In this document: positions 27,758-36,442 of the stretch, one piece after another
How positions within the stretch are numbered: the stretch's first letter is position 1
Layout of the letters: each line of letters starts with the position of its first letter
Source of the DNA: Mesorhizobium terrae
GTDB lineage: Bacteria > Pseudomonadota > Alphaproteobacteria > Rhizobiales > Rhizobiaceae
Direction of reading: 5' to 3'
NCBI RefSeq assembly: GCF_008727715.1
Contig: NZ_CP044218.1
Location: 3,737,501-3,801,500, forward strand
Length of the DNA stretch: 64,000 nt
The notes under the pieces: generated by a model
What the model was told of the DNA's origin: nothing
Database searches by the model: none
The model's input: only the letters and a program-made list of their open reading frames with translations
Made by a program: the position numbers and the translations under genes

Positions 27758-28485
27758 ATCAGCGCCGGCTTGCCGTCGCGCTTGATGACACGGGTTTCTG
27801 GCGATCCGATGATGACGCAGGTGGCCATGTCGGCCATCTCGGCCCTGGCGAAGGCTAGGGCTGCGACGTTGATGCGTTCGTCAGGGCGCCCGGCGGCGCG
27901 GCCGAAGATGACCGGCGTGGTGCCGGGCAACACGGCGGCCAGCGCCTCGAAGGCGCGACCGAGCTGCCATGGGCGCGACTTGCTGATCGGATTGTAGAGC
28001 GCGACGACAAAACCGGCGCCGGCCGCCGCCAGCAGCCTCAGTTCGATCAGGTCCCAGGGTTTCAGATTGTCGGACAGCGAGATGGCGCAGAAATCATGGC
28101 CGAGCGGTGCGCCGGCTCGTGCCGCCACCGCCAGCATCGCGGTGACGCCCGGCACGATCTGAAGGTCGATGTCGCGCCATTCGGCCGGACCGTCCTCGAT
28201 CGCCTCGCAGACGGCGGCTGCCATGGCGAACACGCCGGGATCGCCGCCGGAGACGACGGCCACGGCATGACCTTCAGACGCCTTGACGATGGCTTCCTTG
28301 GCGCGCGCCAGTTCCTCGCGGTTGTCGGAGGCGATGCGGGTCTGGTGCGGTTTGAGGTCCAGCCGGTCGACATAGGGTTTGTAGCCATAGAAGAACTCGG
28401 CTTCCGCAACCGCCTGGCTGGCTTCCGGCGTCACCTGATTGGCGTTGCCGGGACCAAGCCCGATGACGAAGAGACGGCCGCTCAT
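27721..28485 (-). CDS. cobJ: Precorrin-3B C17-methyltransferase
   Basis: This is a 254-residue SAM-dependent methylase that contracts the ring while methylating C17. RLFVIGLGPGNANQVTPEA at the N-terminus, VVSGGDPGVFAMA near residue 78 and ALYNPISKSRPWQLG near residue 155 are typical. It overlaps cobI by 4 nt and overlaps the cobK 3' end by 37 bp on the opposite strand. The next gene on its own strand, cobL, begins some 730 nt further on. Confidence 0.95.
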   Translation of the reverse strand: MSGRLFVIGLGPGNANQVTPEASQAVAEAEFFYGYKPYVDRLDLKPHQTRIASDNREELARAKEAIVKASEGHAVAVVSGGDPGVFAMAAAVCEAIEDGPAEWRDIDLQIVPGVTAMLAVAARAGAPLGHDFCAISLSDNLKPWDLIELRLLAAAGAGFVVALYNPISKSRPWQLGRAFEALAAVLPGTTPVIFGRAAGRPDERINVAALAFARAEMADMATCVIIGSPETRVIKRDGKPALIYTPRSATGRRE

Positions 28486-29231
28486 TGGTCCGCCCCCGGG
28501 CGGCCGGACCAGCCGGCAACCAGCACCACCGCGAAATAGGGCGCCTTGTCGTCTTCCTTGTCCTTCAGCCGCATGGAGATCGAGCCTGGCATGGTGCCGC
28601 GTTCGACATAGACGGCGCGGACCAGCTTGCCGGCGGCTTCCAGTGCCCTGCGGATCTTCGGCAGGTTGCGGCCTACCTTCATGATGACGGCGGCATCGGT
28701 GTCGGCCAGCCGGCGGGTCAGCTCGAACTCGCTCATCGTGCCGGGCAATACGGTCAGCACATCGTCGCCCTGGACAATAGGCAGGCCGTTGGCCGACCAG
28801 CAGCCCGACATGGCGGTCACACCCGGAATGACTTCGGTCGGATAACGATGAGCAAGGCGCACGTGCAGGTGCATGTAGGAGCCGTAGAACAGCGGATCGC
28901 CCTCCGAAAGGATGGCGACGGTTCGGCCCTGGTCGAGATGCTCGGCGACCTTTGCAGCGGACTCTTCGTAGAAGCCGGTGATCGCCGTTTTGTAGTCGTC
29001 GCTGTCCTTGTCGATCTCGGTGGTGACGGGATAGACGAGCGGCAGTTCGATCCAGTCCGGGCGATGGTGCTCGCCGACGATGGTGCGGGCATTGCCATTG
29101 GCACCGCGTTTGGAAAAATGCGCGACGACATCGGCCTCGGCCAGCGCGCGCACGGCCTTCAGCGTCATCAGTTCGGGGTCGCCGGGACCGGTGCCGACGC
29201 CGATGAGACGGCCTTTGACAGCCGCGCTCAC
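28482..29231 (-). CDS. cobI: Precorrin-2 C20-methyltransferase
   Basis: This is a 249-residue SAM-dependent methylase for C20. LIGVGTGPGDPELMTLKAV near the start and VAILSEGDPLFYGSYMHLH near residue 92 are family signatures. The start is a GTG at 29231 inside the cobH stop region (GTGA overlap). Open frame continues upstream through cobH but is a shadow there. Confidence 0.94.
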   Translation of the reverse strand: MSAAVKGRLIGVGTGPGDPELMTLKAVRALAEADVVAHFSKRGANGNARTIVGEHHRPDWIELPLVYPVTTEIDKDSDDYKTAITGFYEESAAKVAEHLDQGRTVAILSEGDPLFYGSYMHLHVRLAHRYPTEVIPGVTAMSGCWSANGLPIVQGDDVLTVLPGTMSEFELTRRLADTDAAVIMKVGRNLPKIRRALEAAGKLVRAVYVERGTMPGSISMRLKDKEDDKAPYFAVVLVAGWSGRPGADQ

Positions 29232-29866
29232 AGGCCCGGCCTCGCCAGTGAATTCAGCGCGGCGGCGGTCATGGCGCTGCCGCCCAGCCGGCCGCGCACA
29301 ATGGCGAAAGGCACGCCGTAGGAGTTCTCGGCCAGCGCGTCCTTGGATTCGGCGGCACCGACGAAACCCACCGGCATGCCGATGATGGCGGCTGGTTTGG
29401 GTGCGCCGTCGCGCAGCTTTTCGAGCAGATAGAACAAAGCCGTCGGCGCGTTGCCGATGGCGACGACCGCACCGGCCATATGCTGGCTCCACAGGTCGAT
29501 GGCGGCGGCCGAACGCGTGTTGCCGATCGCCTTGGCGATTTCTGCGGTGCGCGGGTCGCGCAGCGTGCAGATCACCTCATTGCCGGCGGGCAGGCGGGCG
29601 CGGGTGACACCATGCACCACCATCTGAGCGTCGCACAGGATCGGCGCGCCGGCTTTCAGCGCATTACGGGCGGTGTCGGCGAAATCCGGAGAGAAGACAA
29701 AATGCCGGGCCGCCTCGACCTGACCGCAGGCATGGATCATGCGAATGGCGATGTCGGCCTCGGCTTCGGAGAAACGCGACAGGTCCGCCTCGGCACGGAT
29801 GATGGCGAAAGAACGCTCGTAGATGGCGTTGCCGTCATGAATGTAGTCGTAGGCGGCCATGCTCAT
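29228..29866 (-). CDS. cobH: Precorrin-8X methylmutase
   Basis: This is a 212-residue enzyme that moves the C11 methyl to C12 to give hydrogenobyrinic acid. YDYIHDGNAIYERSFA at the N-terminus, the active-site His in ARHFVFSPDF/MIHACG and IGMPVGFVGAAESKDAL near residue 170 are conserved. It starts six bases after cobG on the same strand. Confidence 0.95.
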   Translation of the reverse strand: MSMAAYDYIHDGNAIYERSFAIIRAEADLSRFSEAEADIAIRMIHACGQVEAARHFVFSPDFADTARNALKAGAPILCDAQMVVHGVTRARLPAGNEVICTLRDPRTAEIAKAIGNTRSAAAIDLWSQHMAGAVVAIGNAPTALFYLLEKLRDGAPKPAAIIGMPVGFVGAAESKDALAENSYGVPFAIVRGRLGGSAMTAAALNSLARPGL

Positions 29867-29872
29867 CCGTGC

Positions 29873-31216
29873 TCATTCCCGTGCGAAGGCTTGCGTGATC
29901 GCCGTCTCGCCCAGCCGGGCAAGGCAGGCGGCAACCGTTTCGTTGTCGCGCCTTGCGCCGCCGGCCAGCGCGGCAACGCGACCGAGGCCGCGCGCGGCTT
30001 CATATCGTGGGCTGTATCGGGGCGGAAGGGCCTTCGCCGTCCCGTCAACGACAAGTCCGGCTTTGTTTTCGTCGCCCACCAGCGTCAGCGCCGCTGCTGC
30101 CGGGTGCGCGCAGCCCTTGGCGCAGCCCGAAATATGCAGGGTGAACGAGCCGTCGAGAAAACCGGTATGGTCGGCGGCGATTGTTTCCGCGATCCCCCGC
30201 GTCGACAGATGACCGGACGCGCAGGCCGGCGTGCCGGGGCAGGCCGCGATATGGGTGCGCGGGTCGCTCGCTTCGGTGACGAAGCCGAGCGCGCCTGCGG
30301 CCTGTCGCAGTTCGGCACCGGCTTGCCTTGTCAGGCCAAGGAACAACAATGTGCGCTGTGGCGACGGGCGGATCTCGCTGGCACCGCGCGCGACTGCCTC
30401 GGCTGCGAGCCTTGCGATTGCCTGGGCCGGCATCGAACCGAAGGGCAGGGCGATGCCGAGAACTTCGGCCGAATTGGTGAGCGGGAAAATTCCAATGGGA
30501 AATGAATCGCTTGAGAGGGGCTTTTCAGAAGGTGATTCAATGACACCTTCGGGCGCGACGGCACTCCGCTCCGTGAGCTGTTCCGTATCCAGGTCCCGCG
30601 CTCGACCTTCGCGGCCCAGTGTGGCGATTGCCTTAAGAATCGCCATGGTCAGGTCGCTGGCTCGCGCTTCGTCGAACAGGCCCAGCGGTCGCGCTGTGGT
30701 CGCCGTGCCGCCAATCGAGAGATGCCAGCTTACGCTACCATCGCGACGAACCGCGACCAGCCGCACATCGGCTAGAATCGCGTCAAGGCTGATCAACCCG
30801 CCACCATCCACGACAACGGACACTTTTGGCCCGAGCTTGCCGGCAAGGCCGGCCTCGTAGATCGCGGCGCGGATCGCCTCGGCCAAGGCGCGCGGGTCGG
30901 CTGTTTCGCTCAAGTCCAGGCCGGCCAGAGGCCCGGTCTCGACCGGTACGCCGGTGCGCACGGCGATGCCCAGCGCATTCACTTCCGCGGCCAGCACCGC
31001 CGCGCTTGTCGCCGTCAACCCACGAATCTGGATCGAGCCGCGCGCCGTCACCTCCATGATGCCGTTGCCGTGGCGTGAGGCCGATTCGCAGAGTCCGATC
31101 AGGGCTTTGGAAGCGAGTCCTCCAGCAACGGGGTTGAGCCGCACCAAAAGCCCGTCGCCGGTCTGCATCGGCGCCGTCAGGGCGGGGCAGGCGCCCCGGC
31201 GTCGGGCGGCATTCAT
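29873..31216 (-). CDS. cobG: Precorrin-3B synthase (aerobic, Fe-S/siroheme-like)
   Basis: This is a 447-residue iron-sulphur oxygenase of the aerobic pathway that hydroxylates precorrin-3A at C20 using O2. It has sulphite/nitrite-reductase-like folds with cluster cysteines in CPGTPACASG and SGCAKGCAHPAAA in the C-terminal third. Its presence shows that the pathway is the oxygen-dependent one. The ATG at 31216 overlaps the cobN stop by ATGA. Confidence 0.92.
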   Translation of the reverse strand: MNAARRRGACPALTAPMQTGDGLLVRLNPVAGGLASKALIGLCESASRHGNGIMEVTARGSIQIRGLTATSAAVLAAEVNALGIAVRTGVPVETGPLAGLDLSETADPRALAEAIRAAIYEAGLAGKLGPKVSVVVDGGGLISLDAILADVRLVAVRRDGSVSWHLSIGGTATTARPLGLFDEARASDLTMAILKAIATLGREGRARDLDTEQLTERSAVAPEGVIESPSEKPLSSDSFPIGIFPLTNSAEVLGIALPFGSMPAQAIARLAAEAVARGASEIRPSPQRTLLFLGLTRQAGAELRQAAGALGFVTEASDPRTHIAACPGTPACASGHLSTRGIAETIAADHTGFLDGSFTLHISGCAKGCAHPAAAALTLVGDENKAGLVVDGTAKALPPRYSPRYEAARGLGRVAALAGGARRDNETVAACLARLGETAITQAFARE

Positions 31217-34200
31217 TCGGCTGCCTCGCTGCGGCCAGCCTCGGCGATCAATGCCGCGAGGTCGTCGTCGACCGAATTGCGCAGCGGGTGCCACAGTCCG
31301 CGCCGTCTTGCCGAGGCGAGGCGTTCGGCGATGAATTTCGCGGCTGCCGGGTTCTCGCGCAACAGGAAGGCGCGCACAGTCTCGTCGCCCAGATAGGCAT
31401 CGTGCACGGCGCCGATCAGATTGCCTGCAATGGCTTGGGTGGTTTCGGCGAAGCCGACGAGCCTGTCGACCGTCTCGGCGAATTCCGAGGCGCCGCGCGG
31501 GCCGTGCCGCATCTGTCCCTCGATGAAGCGCCGGTTGACGGCGCGTGCCCGCACCACACGCGTCACCGCTTCTGACACCGAACGCGGCTTCGGCTTCGCC
31601 GGGTCAGTGGTGTCGAGTACGATAACGTCGGCCTTGCCGCCAAGCGCTGCGACAGCCGCCGCGAAGCCGCCAATGAAGGCGACGTCGGCGGAACCCTCGA
31701 GGATGTCGCGGCCGGGATCGTCGCCGGTATGCACGAGAAGATCAGCCTCCGCGATACGGCCGGCAAAGGCACCGGGCGCAGCTGCCCCTTCGCCTTCGGC
31801 GCCGCCATAGGCGTGCGAGGCTGCATCGAGATAGGCGCGGCCAAGCTCTTCGCGGCTTTGCCATTCGCCGCTGGCCAGCATGGCTTCCAGGCCGGCGCCG
31901 TAGGTGCCGGGCGAAGAACCGAAGATGCGTGGCTCGACCCGCCCTGCGGCACGCGTGGCGGCGGCGAGCGGATTTTCGGTGTCGTCCTCGTCTCGCTGGG
32001 CAACGGCGCGCGCGGCGGCGTCGATGAGCGCGATCTGGGTTGGGAACATGTCGCGGAACAGGCCTGATATGCGCCAGGTGACGTCGACACGCGGCCGCCC
32101 AAGTGCCGCCGGCGGCAGTACTTCGATGCCGGTGATACGGCCGGTGGCGGCATCCCATTGCGGGCGGCAGCCCATCAGCGCCAGGCCCTGGGCAATCTCC
32201 TCACCGCCGGTGCGCAGCGAGGCGGAACCCCAGAGATCGATGACCAGAGCGCGCGGCCAGTCACCATGGCTTTGCATGAAACTGACCACGATCTCGTCGG
32301 CAGCGGCCTTGCCGAGATCAAAGGCGGTCGGCGTCGGCATGGTGCGCGGATCTGCGGTGAACAGGTTGCGCCCGGTGGGCAGCACGTCGGTGCGGCCACG
32401 CGCCGGCGCGCCCGCCGGCCCTGCGGTGATGTGGCGGCCGTCGAGCGCGGCCAGCAGGGTGGCTTTTTCATTGATCGCGCTTTGCAGGCGCAGTGCGTTG
32501 GCCTCGCCATCCGGCGCGCGGCCATAGATATGCAAGCCGTCCTTGACCGCGAAATCCTTGACGTCGCACAGCCAGGCGTCGATGCGACGCAGCGCTTCAT
32601 CTGGCGCGTCGGTCCTGGCGACGCCGGCTTCCGAGGCAAGGCCGGTCTTGGAGGCAGTCTCCACGATCAGCTTCGCCAGCCGGTCGCGACGGCGGCGGTC
32701 GAGCCCATCGGCCTGCGCATATTCGTCGACCAGCCGCTCCAGTTCCTGCTGGCTTTCGTCCAGGCCCGCGCCGGTCAACGGCGGCGGCAGATGGCCGAGG
32801 GTGACGGCGGCGATGCGGCGCTTGGCCTGTGCGGCCTCGCCCGGATTGGAGACGATGAAAGGATAGATGACCGGCAGCGCGCCAGTGACGATCTCGGGGA
32901 AGCAATTCTGCCCAAGCGCCACCGTCTTGCCGGGCAGCCATTCCAGCGTTCCATGGGCGCCGACATGGACGATCGCCTGCACGCCGAGCGATTGCTGCAG
33001 CCACAGGCCGAAAGCGACCAGTTCGTGGCGCGGCGGCAGCGTCGGGTCATGATAGTCGGCGCGCCGGTCCGCCGAGCGGCCACGATCCGGCGCCAGCGCC
33101 ACGGTGACGTTGCCGAAGGTGGCCGCACGGAAGGGGAAGCGGGACGATGCCGCCGGCTCGCCCCAGGCTTCGACCACTATCCGGCGTGCCTCGTCCGGCA
33201 GATGTTCGGACAGTATTGCGTAGTCTTCCAGCGAAAGCCCTTCGCAGTTCCGTTCGAGAAGATCGAGCAGCACGCGCGGCGATTGCGGAATCTTCTCAAC
33301 CGCGTAACCGGCCTCCTTAAGGTCGTGCAGCATGGCAAGCACGGAGGAAGGCACATCCAGACCGACGGCATAGCCGGTGCGCCCCGGTGCGCTCGGATAG
33401 TCCGGGATCAGGATGGCAAGGCGGCGTTCGCTCGCCGGTGTCTTTTGCAGCCGGATATGGGCGGCGATGCGGTTGGCGACGCTTTCGACACGATCGGGTT
33501 CCGGCCGGTTGGCGAAGGCGCGGAAGGCAAGAGCGGCATTCGCCTCGACCTCGGCCTTGAAGGAGACGGCGCCGGCGAGGATGCGGCCATCCAGCTCCGG
33601 CAGCACGACATGCATGGCAAGGTCGGCGGGCGCTAGCCCGCGCTGATTGGTTTCCCAGGCGTCACGGCGCGTGGTGGCGACGATGATCTGGAACACCGGC
33701 ACGCCGGCACGGTCGAACAGCGTCTCGGTGCCGGGTTCCGCGCCGGAAGCAAAGGCGGTGGCGGTGACGATCGCCGCCGGCTTTAGCTCGCCGAACGCGG
33801 TCTCGACAAAATCGAGCGAGGTCTTGTCCTTCAAGCTGGAAACGAAGATCGGCACCGCGGCGATGCCGCGTGCCTGCAACGCTTCAGCCAAAGCATCGAT
33901 AGGCGCGGCGTCGGCCGCCAGCAGCATCGAGCGGTAGAACAGGATCGGGACAACGGGGTTGTTTCCTTCTCCCCGTTCACGGGGAGAAGGTGCCCCGAAG
34001 GGGCGGATGAGGGGCGGCTCCTGCCCGTCCTTCAGACCCCCCTGCTGGGATATTCTCCCCGTGAACGGGAAGAAGGAAGCCAATCCATCCGCCACACCAA
34101 TGCCCGGTTGATAAAAACCAGCCTTCGGCACTTCGACCGGCTGGGTTGCGACGACGTTCCGGCCGCAAAGCCCGGCCAGGCGTCGCACGAGCGCCGTCAT

Positions 34201-34650
34201 GTTGGCTGCGCCGCCCTGGCGGAAATAGGAAAGCAGCGCCGCCAGCTCATCCGCGGGCAAGGTGGAGGCCTCGGTGAGCCGCAGGTCTTCATCGTGCGAT
34301 TCGCCGGGCAGCAGCGCCAGCTTGATGCCCTTGGCACCCGCCACCGCGGCGAGCTGGTCGCAGCCGTAGCGCCACCAGTCGTGACCGCCGAGGATGCGCA
34401 CCAGGATCACCTTGGCGTGTTGGGCCACGCTGTCGATCCACAGATCGACCGACATCGGGTGGCGCAGATCCCGCAACGCCGCCAGCCGCATCGAAGGCAG
34501 GTTGCCGGCATCCGCCTGCCAGGCCGATGCCAGTCCGGCCAGATCGCTGTCGGTGAACGACAGCGCCACCATCTCCGCCGGCTGCTGGCGCAGGTCGACT
34601 GGCTCGGCGATGTCGTCGAGCGAGGCGGAGGTGGTGGTCAGGATGTGCAA
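31213..34650 (-). CDS. cobN: Cobaltochelatase subunit CobN
   Basis: This is the 1145-residue large subunit of the ATP-dependent CobNST chelatase, which puts cobalt into hydrogenobyrinic acid a,c-diamide. LFYRSMLLAADAAPIDAL, IVHVGAHGTLEWLPGK, DLWGSASLRTGGEEIAQGL and WRISGLFRDMFPTQI are conserved across CobN/ChlH proteins. It is somewhat shorter than well-studied CobN (about 1,275 residues). Residues about 190-230 are encoded by a palindromic repeat inserted in frame in the loop before PVVPILFYRS. cobW ends 3 nt upstream. CobS and CobT chelatase subunits are not in the window. Confidence 0.94.
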   Translation of the reverse strand: MHILTTTSASLDDIAEPVDLRQQPAEMVALSFTDSDLAGLASAWQADAGNLPSMRLAALRDLRHPMSVDLWIDSVAQHAKVILVRILGGHDWWRYGCDQLAAVAGAKGIKLALLPGESHDEDLRLTEASTLPADELAALLSYFRQGGAANMTALVRRLAGLCGRNVVATQPVEVPKAGFYQPGIGVADGLASFFPFTGRISQQGGLKDGQEPPLIRPFGAPSPRERGEGNNPVVPILFYRSMLLAADAAPIDALAEALQARGIAAVPIFVSSLKDKTSLDFVETAFGELKPAAIVTATAFASGAEPGTETLFDRAGVPVFQIIVATTRRDAWETNQRGLAPADLAMHVVLPELDGRILAGAVSFKAEVEANAALAFRAFANRPEPDRVESVANRIAAHIRLQKTPASERRLAILIPDYPSAPGRTGYAVGLDVPSSVLAMLHDLKEAGYAVEKIPQSPRVLLDLLERNCEGLSLEDYAILSEHLPDEARRIVVEAWGEPAASSRFPFRAATFGNVTVALAPDRGRSADRRADYHDPTLPPRHELVAFGLWLQQSLGVQAIVHVGAHGTLEWLPGKTVALGQNCFPEIVTGALPVIYPFIVSNPGEAAQAKRRIAAVTLGHLPPPLTGAGLDESQQELERLVDEYAQADGLDRRRRDRLAKLIVETASKTGLASEAGVARTDAPDEALRRIDAWLCDVKDFAVKDGLHIYGRAPDGEANALRLQSAINEKATLLAALDGRHITAGPAGAPARGRTDVLPTGRNLFTADPRTMPTPTAFDLGKAAADEIVVSFMQSHGDWPRALVIDLWGSASLRTGGEEIAQGLALMGCRPQWDAATGRITGIEVLPPAALGRPRVDVTWRISGLFRDMFPTQIALIDAAARAVAQRDEDDTENPLAAATRAAGRVEPRIFGSSPGTYGAGLEAMLASGEWQSREELGRAYLDAASHAYGGAEGEGAAAPGAFAGRIAEADLLVHTGDDPGRDILEGSADVAFIGGFAAAVAALGGKADVIVLDTTDPAKPKPRSVSEAVTRVVRARAVNRRFIEGQMRHGPRGASEFAETVDRLVGFAETTQAIAGNLIGAVHDAYLGDETVRAFLLRENPAAAKFIAERLASARRRGLWHPLRNSVDDDLAALIAEAGRSEAAE
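33961..34082. repeat. Palindromic repeat element inserted in frame within cobN
   Basis: A perfect hairpin, CCTTCTCCCCG / CGGGGAGAAGG with loop TTCA (33965-33990), is followed by GCCCC-GAA-GGGGC. About 60 bp later comes a second imperfect hairpin built on TTCTCCCCG-TGAA-CGGGAAGAA (34053-34074). The two ends are inverted copies of each other over roughly 25 bp. The same type of palindrome occurs between genes at 58591-58614. It is translated in cobN without breaking the frame. Confidence 0.75.
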
Positions 34651-34653
34651 GTC

Positions 34654-35691
34654 TTACCCCACCAGAATACGTTCGATGGCCGGGCGGTCGAGGCCCTTCA
34701 GACCGATCACCACCAGCCGCGAGCGGCGGTCGTCGCTAGCGGTCCATGCGCGGTCGTAATAGTGGTTCACGCGCGGGCCGACCGCCTGCAGCAGGAGCCG
34801 CATCGGCTTGGCGTCGACTTCGACGAAGCCCTTCACACGCAGCACGTTTTCCTTCTCTGCGGCGTCGGCGACGCGGCGGGCCAGTTCGTCCGGATTGGCG
34901 ATCGAGGGTATCTCGACGACGAAGCTATCGAAGTCGTCATGCTCGTGGTCGCCCATGCCGTCGTGATGGCTCTTGCGGTTCTCGATGTCGTCCTCGACCG
35001 CCAGGCCGAGACCGAGCAGCACGGAAGGATCGACCTTGCCCTGGGCGGTCGGCACCACCTTGACGGCGCGTGCGACGTGCTCGTCCAGCACGGCATTGGC
35101 TTTTGCCGTGCCAGCGGCGTCCATCAGGTCGCTCTTGGAAAGGATGATCAGGTCCGCGCAGGCGACCTGATCCTCGAACACCTCTTCGACCGGATCGTCA
35201 TGGTCGAGCGAATCGTCCGCCACGCGCTGGGCGGCGAGCGCGTCCATGTCGGCGGCGACACGGCCTTCGGCCAGTGCCGGGCCGTCGACCACGGCGATAA
35301 CGCCGTCGACGGTGACGCGGTTCTTCACGGTCGGCCACTGGAAGGCCTGCACGAGCGGCTTCGGCAGAGCGAGACCCGAGGTCTCGATCAGGATATGGTC
35401 GACCTTCGGCGTGCGCGACAGGATCTGGTCGAGCGCCGGCACGAAATCGTCGGCTACGGTGCAGCAGATGCAGCCATTGGCGAGCTCGACGATGTTTTCC
35501 TCCGGGCAGGTGTCGATGCCGCAGCCCTTGAGGATTTCGCCGTCAACGCCGACGTCGCCGAACTCGTTGACGATCAGCGCCAGCCGCTTGCCCTTGGCGT
35601 TTTCGAGGATATGGCGGATCAGCGTCGTCTTGCCGGCGCCGAGGAAGCCGGTGACGACGGTGCAGGGCACGCGGGAAACGGAAGCGGTCAT
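34654..35691 (-). CDS. cobW: Cobalamin biosynthesis GTPase CobW
   Basis: This is a 345-residue COG0523 metallochaperone-type GTPase. Walker A is GFLGAGKTTL (residues 14-23), the metal-binding CxCC is GCICCTVADD near residue 73, and the guanine motif is SKSD near residue 178. A His/Asp-rich stretch (SHHDGMGDHEHDDFDS near residue 240) may hold metal. CobW is thought to supply Co2+ to the CobN chelatase, which fits its place 3 nt upstream of cobN. Start at ATG 35691, two bases after the DUF1636 gene ends. Confidence 0.93.
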   Translation of the reverse strand: MTASVSRVPCTVVTGFLGAGKTTLIRHILENAKGKRLALIVNEFGDVGVDGEILKGCGIDTCPEENIVELANGCICCTVADDFVPALDQILSRTPKVDHILIETSGLALPKPLVQAFQWPTVKNRVTVDGVIAVVDGPALAEGRVAADMDALAAQRVADDSLDHDDPVEEVFEDQVACADLIILSKSDLMDAAGTAKANAVLDEHVARAVKVVPTAQGKVDPSVLLGLGLAVEDDIENRKSHHDGMGDHEHDDFDSFVVEIPSIANPDELARRVADAAEKENVLRVKGFVEVDAKPMRLLLQAVGPRVNHYYDRAWTASDDRRSRLVVIGLKGLDRPAIERILVG

Positions 35692-35693
35692 GT

Positions 35694-36119
35694 CTAGTCC
35701 TTCAGCATGGTAAGGGGAGGGATGCGCGCGATCAGGCCGCGCTTCAGCGAATCAGGGCGGCCGCGCCATGGGATGAGGCCGTCCTCGGAGGTGACGAAAA
35801 GTTCTGCGCCGGCGACGAGGTCGGGGCCGCTTTCGGCGGTCAGGTCGCCGAAGACATAGCTCCAGCAGCCGTCGCGCAACAAGGCGGCGGAGAGCCGGCG
35901 CTTGCAGTTGCCGAGACATTCGACGGTGCGGACTTCGATGTTCCGGTTATCCTCGGCGGCGGTGCGGGTAGCCTCGGCCAGCAGCGCGCCGGCACGTGGA
36001 CGCGCGTCCGAGCCGGTCTCGTCGCGGCACGAGGAACAGACGATGATGGTGACGGGCGCGGTGTCGGCGTCTGCCGCAACACCCGCCGTCTCAGCCGAAA
36101 AACTGCCGTTGCGATCCAA
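35694..36119 (-). CDS. DUF1636 putative metal-binding protein at the head of the cob operon
   Basis: This is a 141-residue protein with thioredoxin-like ferredoxin features: CSSCRD near residue 25 and CLGNCKRR near residue 68 give four cysteines that could bind a metal or a 2Fe-2S cluster. I place the start at TTG 36119, eight bases after AAGGAG; longer open frame upstream would run into the riboswitch. It is the first gene after the cobalamin riboswitch and is coupled to cobW, so a role in cobalt handling is likely but unproven. Confidence 0.75.
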   Translation of the reverse strand: MDRNGSFSAETAGVAADADTAPVTIIVCSSCRDETGSDARPRAGALLAEATRTAAEDNRNIEVRTVECLGNCKRRLSAALLRDGCWSYVFGDLTAESGPDLVAGAELFVTSEDGLIPWRGRPDSLKRGLIARIPPLTMLKD

Positions 36120-36164
36120 ATCGGACTCCTTGCCCGGGACACCCGCCAGGCGTTGGGGTTTTGG

Positions 36165-36345
36165 TCGGACGGCAGGTCTCCTGGCTCGCGGGTCGTCGCC
36201 TCGGTGCCGCCTTCCCGGGAAATCCCAGTGGCTATCGGCCTTGGCTCGTCGCTCACAGTTGCGGGGACAGCCGCGGAGTTGAGGTTTTTGAACCTCGCAC
36301 CGCATTCCCTCTTCGCTCCTCCCGGTGAAGAGAGGAGACCGTCTT
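36165..36345 (-). promoter_or_regulatory. Cobalamin (B12) riboswitch
   Basis: Read on the minus strand it has the class hallmarks in order: GAAGAGGGAA with GGTGCGAG, CCGCGGCTGTCCCCGCAACT, the B12 box GCCACTGG, GGGAAGGC, and the closing GAGCCAGGAGACCTGCC at about 36171-36188. It lies 45 nt upstream of the DUF1636 start and should repress the whole cob operon when adenosylcobalamin is plentiful. Confidence 0.95.
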
Positions 36346-36442
36346 TGCCGGATTTAGGCTTGGGCGGGCCGTGCTGTCAACGCATGGTTACGGCGGATGA
36401 CGTCGCATGCGTGGCCATGCCAGTCCGGCGCCGATCTGGCGA

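Noticed and set aside
33961..34082. The cobN insertion as a CRISPR or transposon remnant
   Set aside because: There is no repeat-spacer periodicity, transposase or target duplication that I can see; it matches intergenic palindromes.
36120..36305. An N-terminal extension of the DUF1636 protein
   Set aside because: This part is the cobalamin riboswitch; TTG 36119 with AAGGAG fits better.
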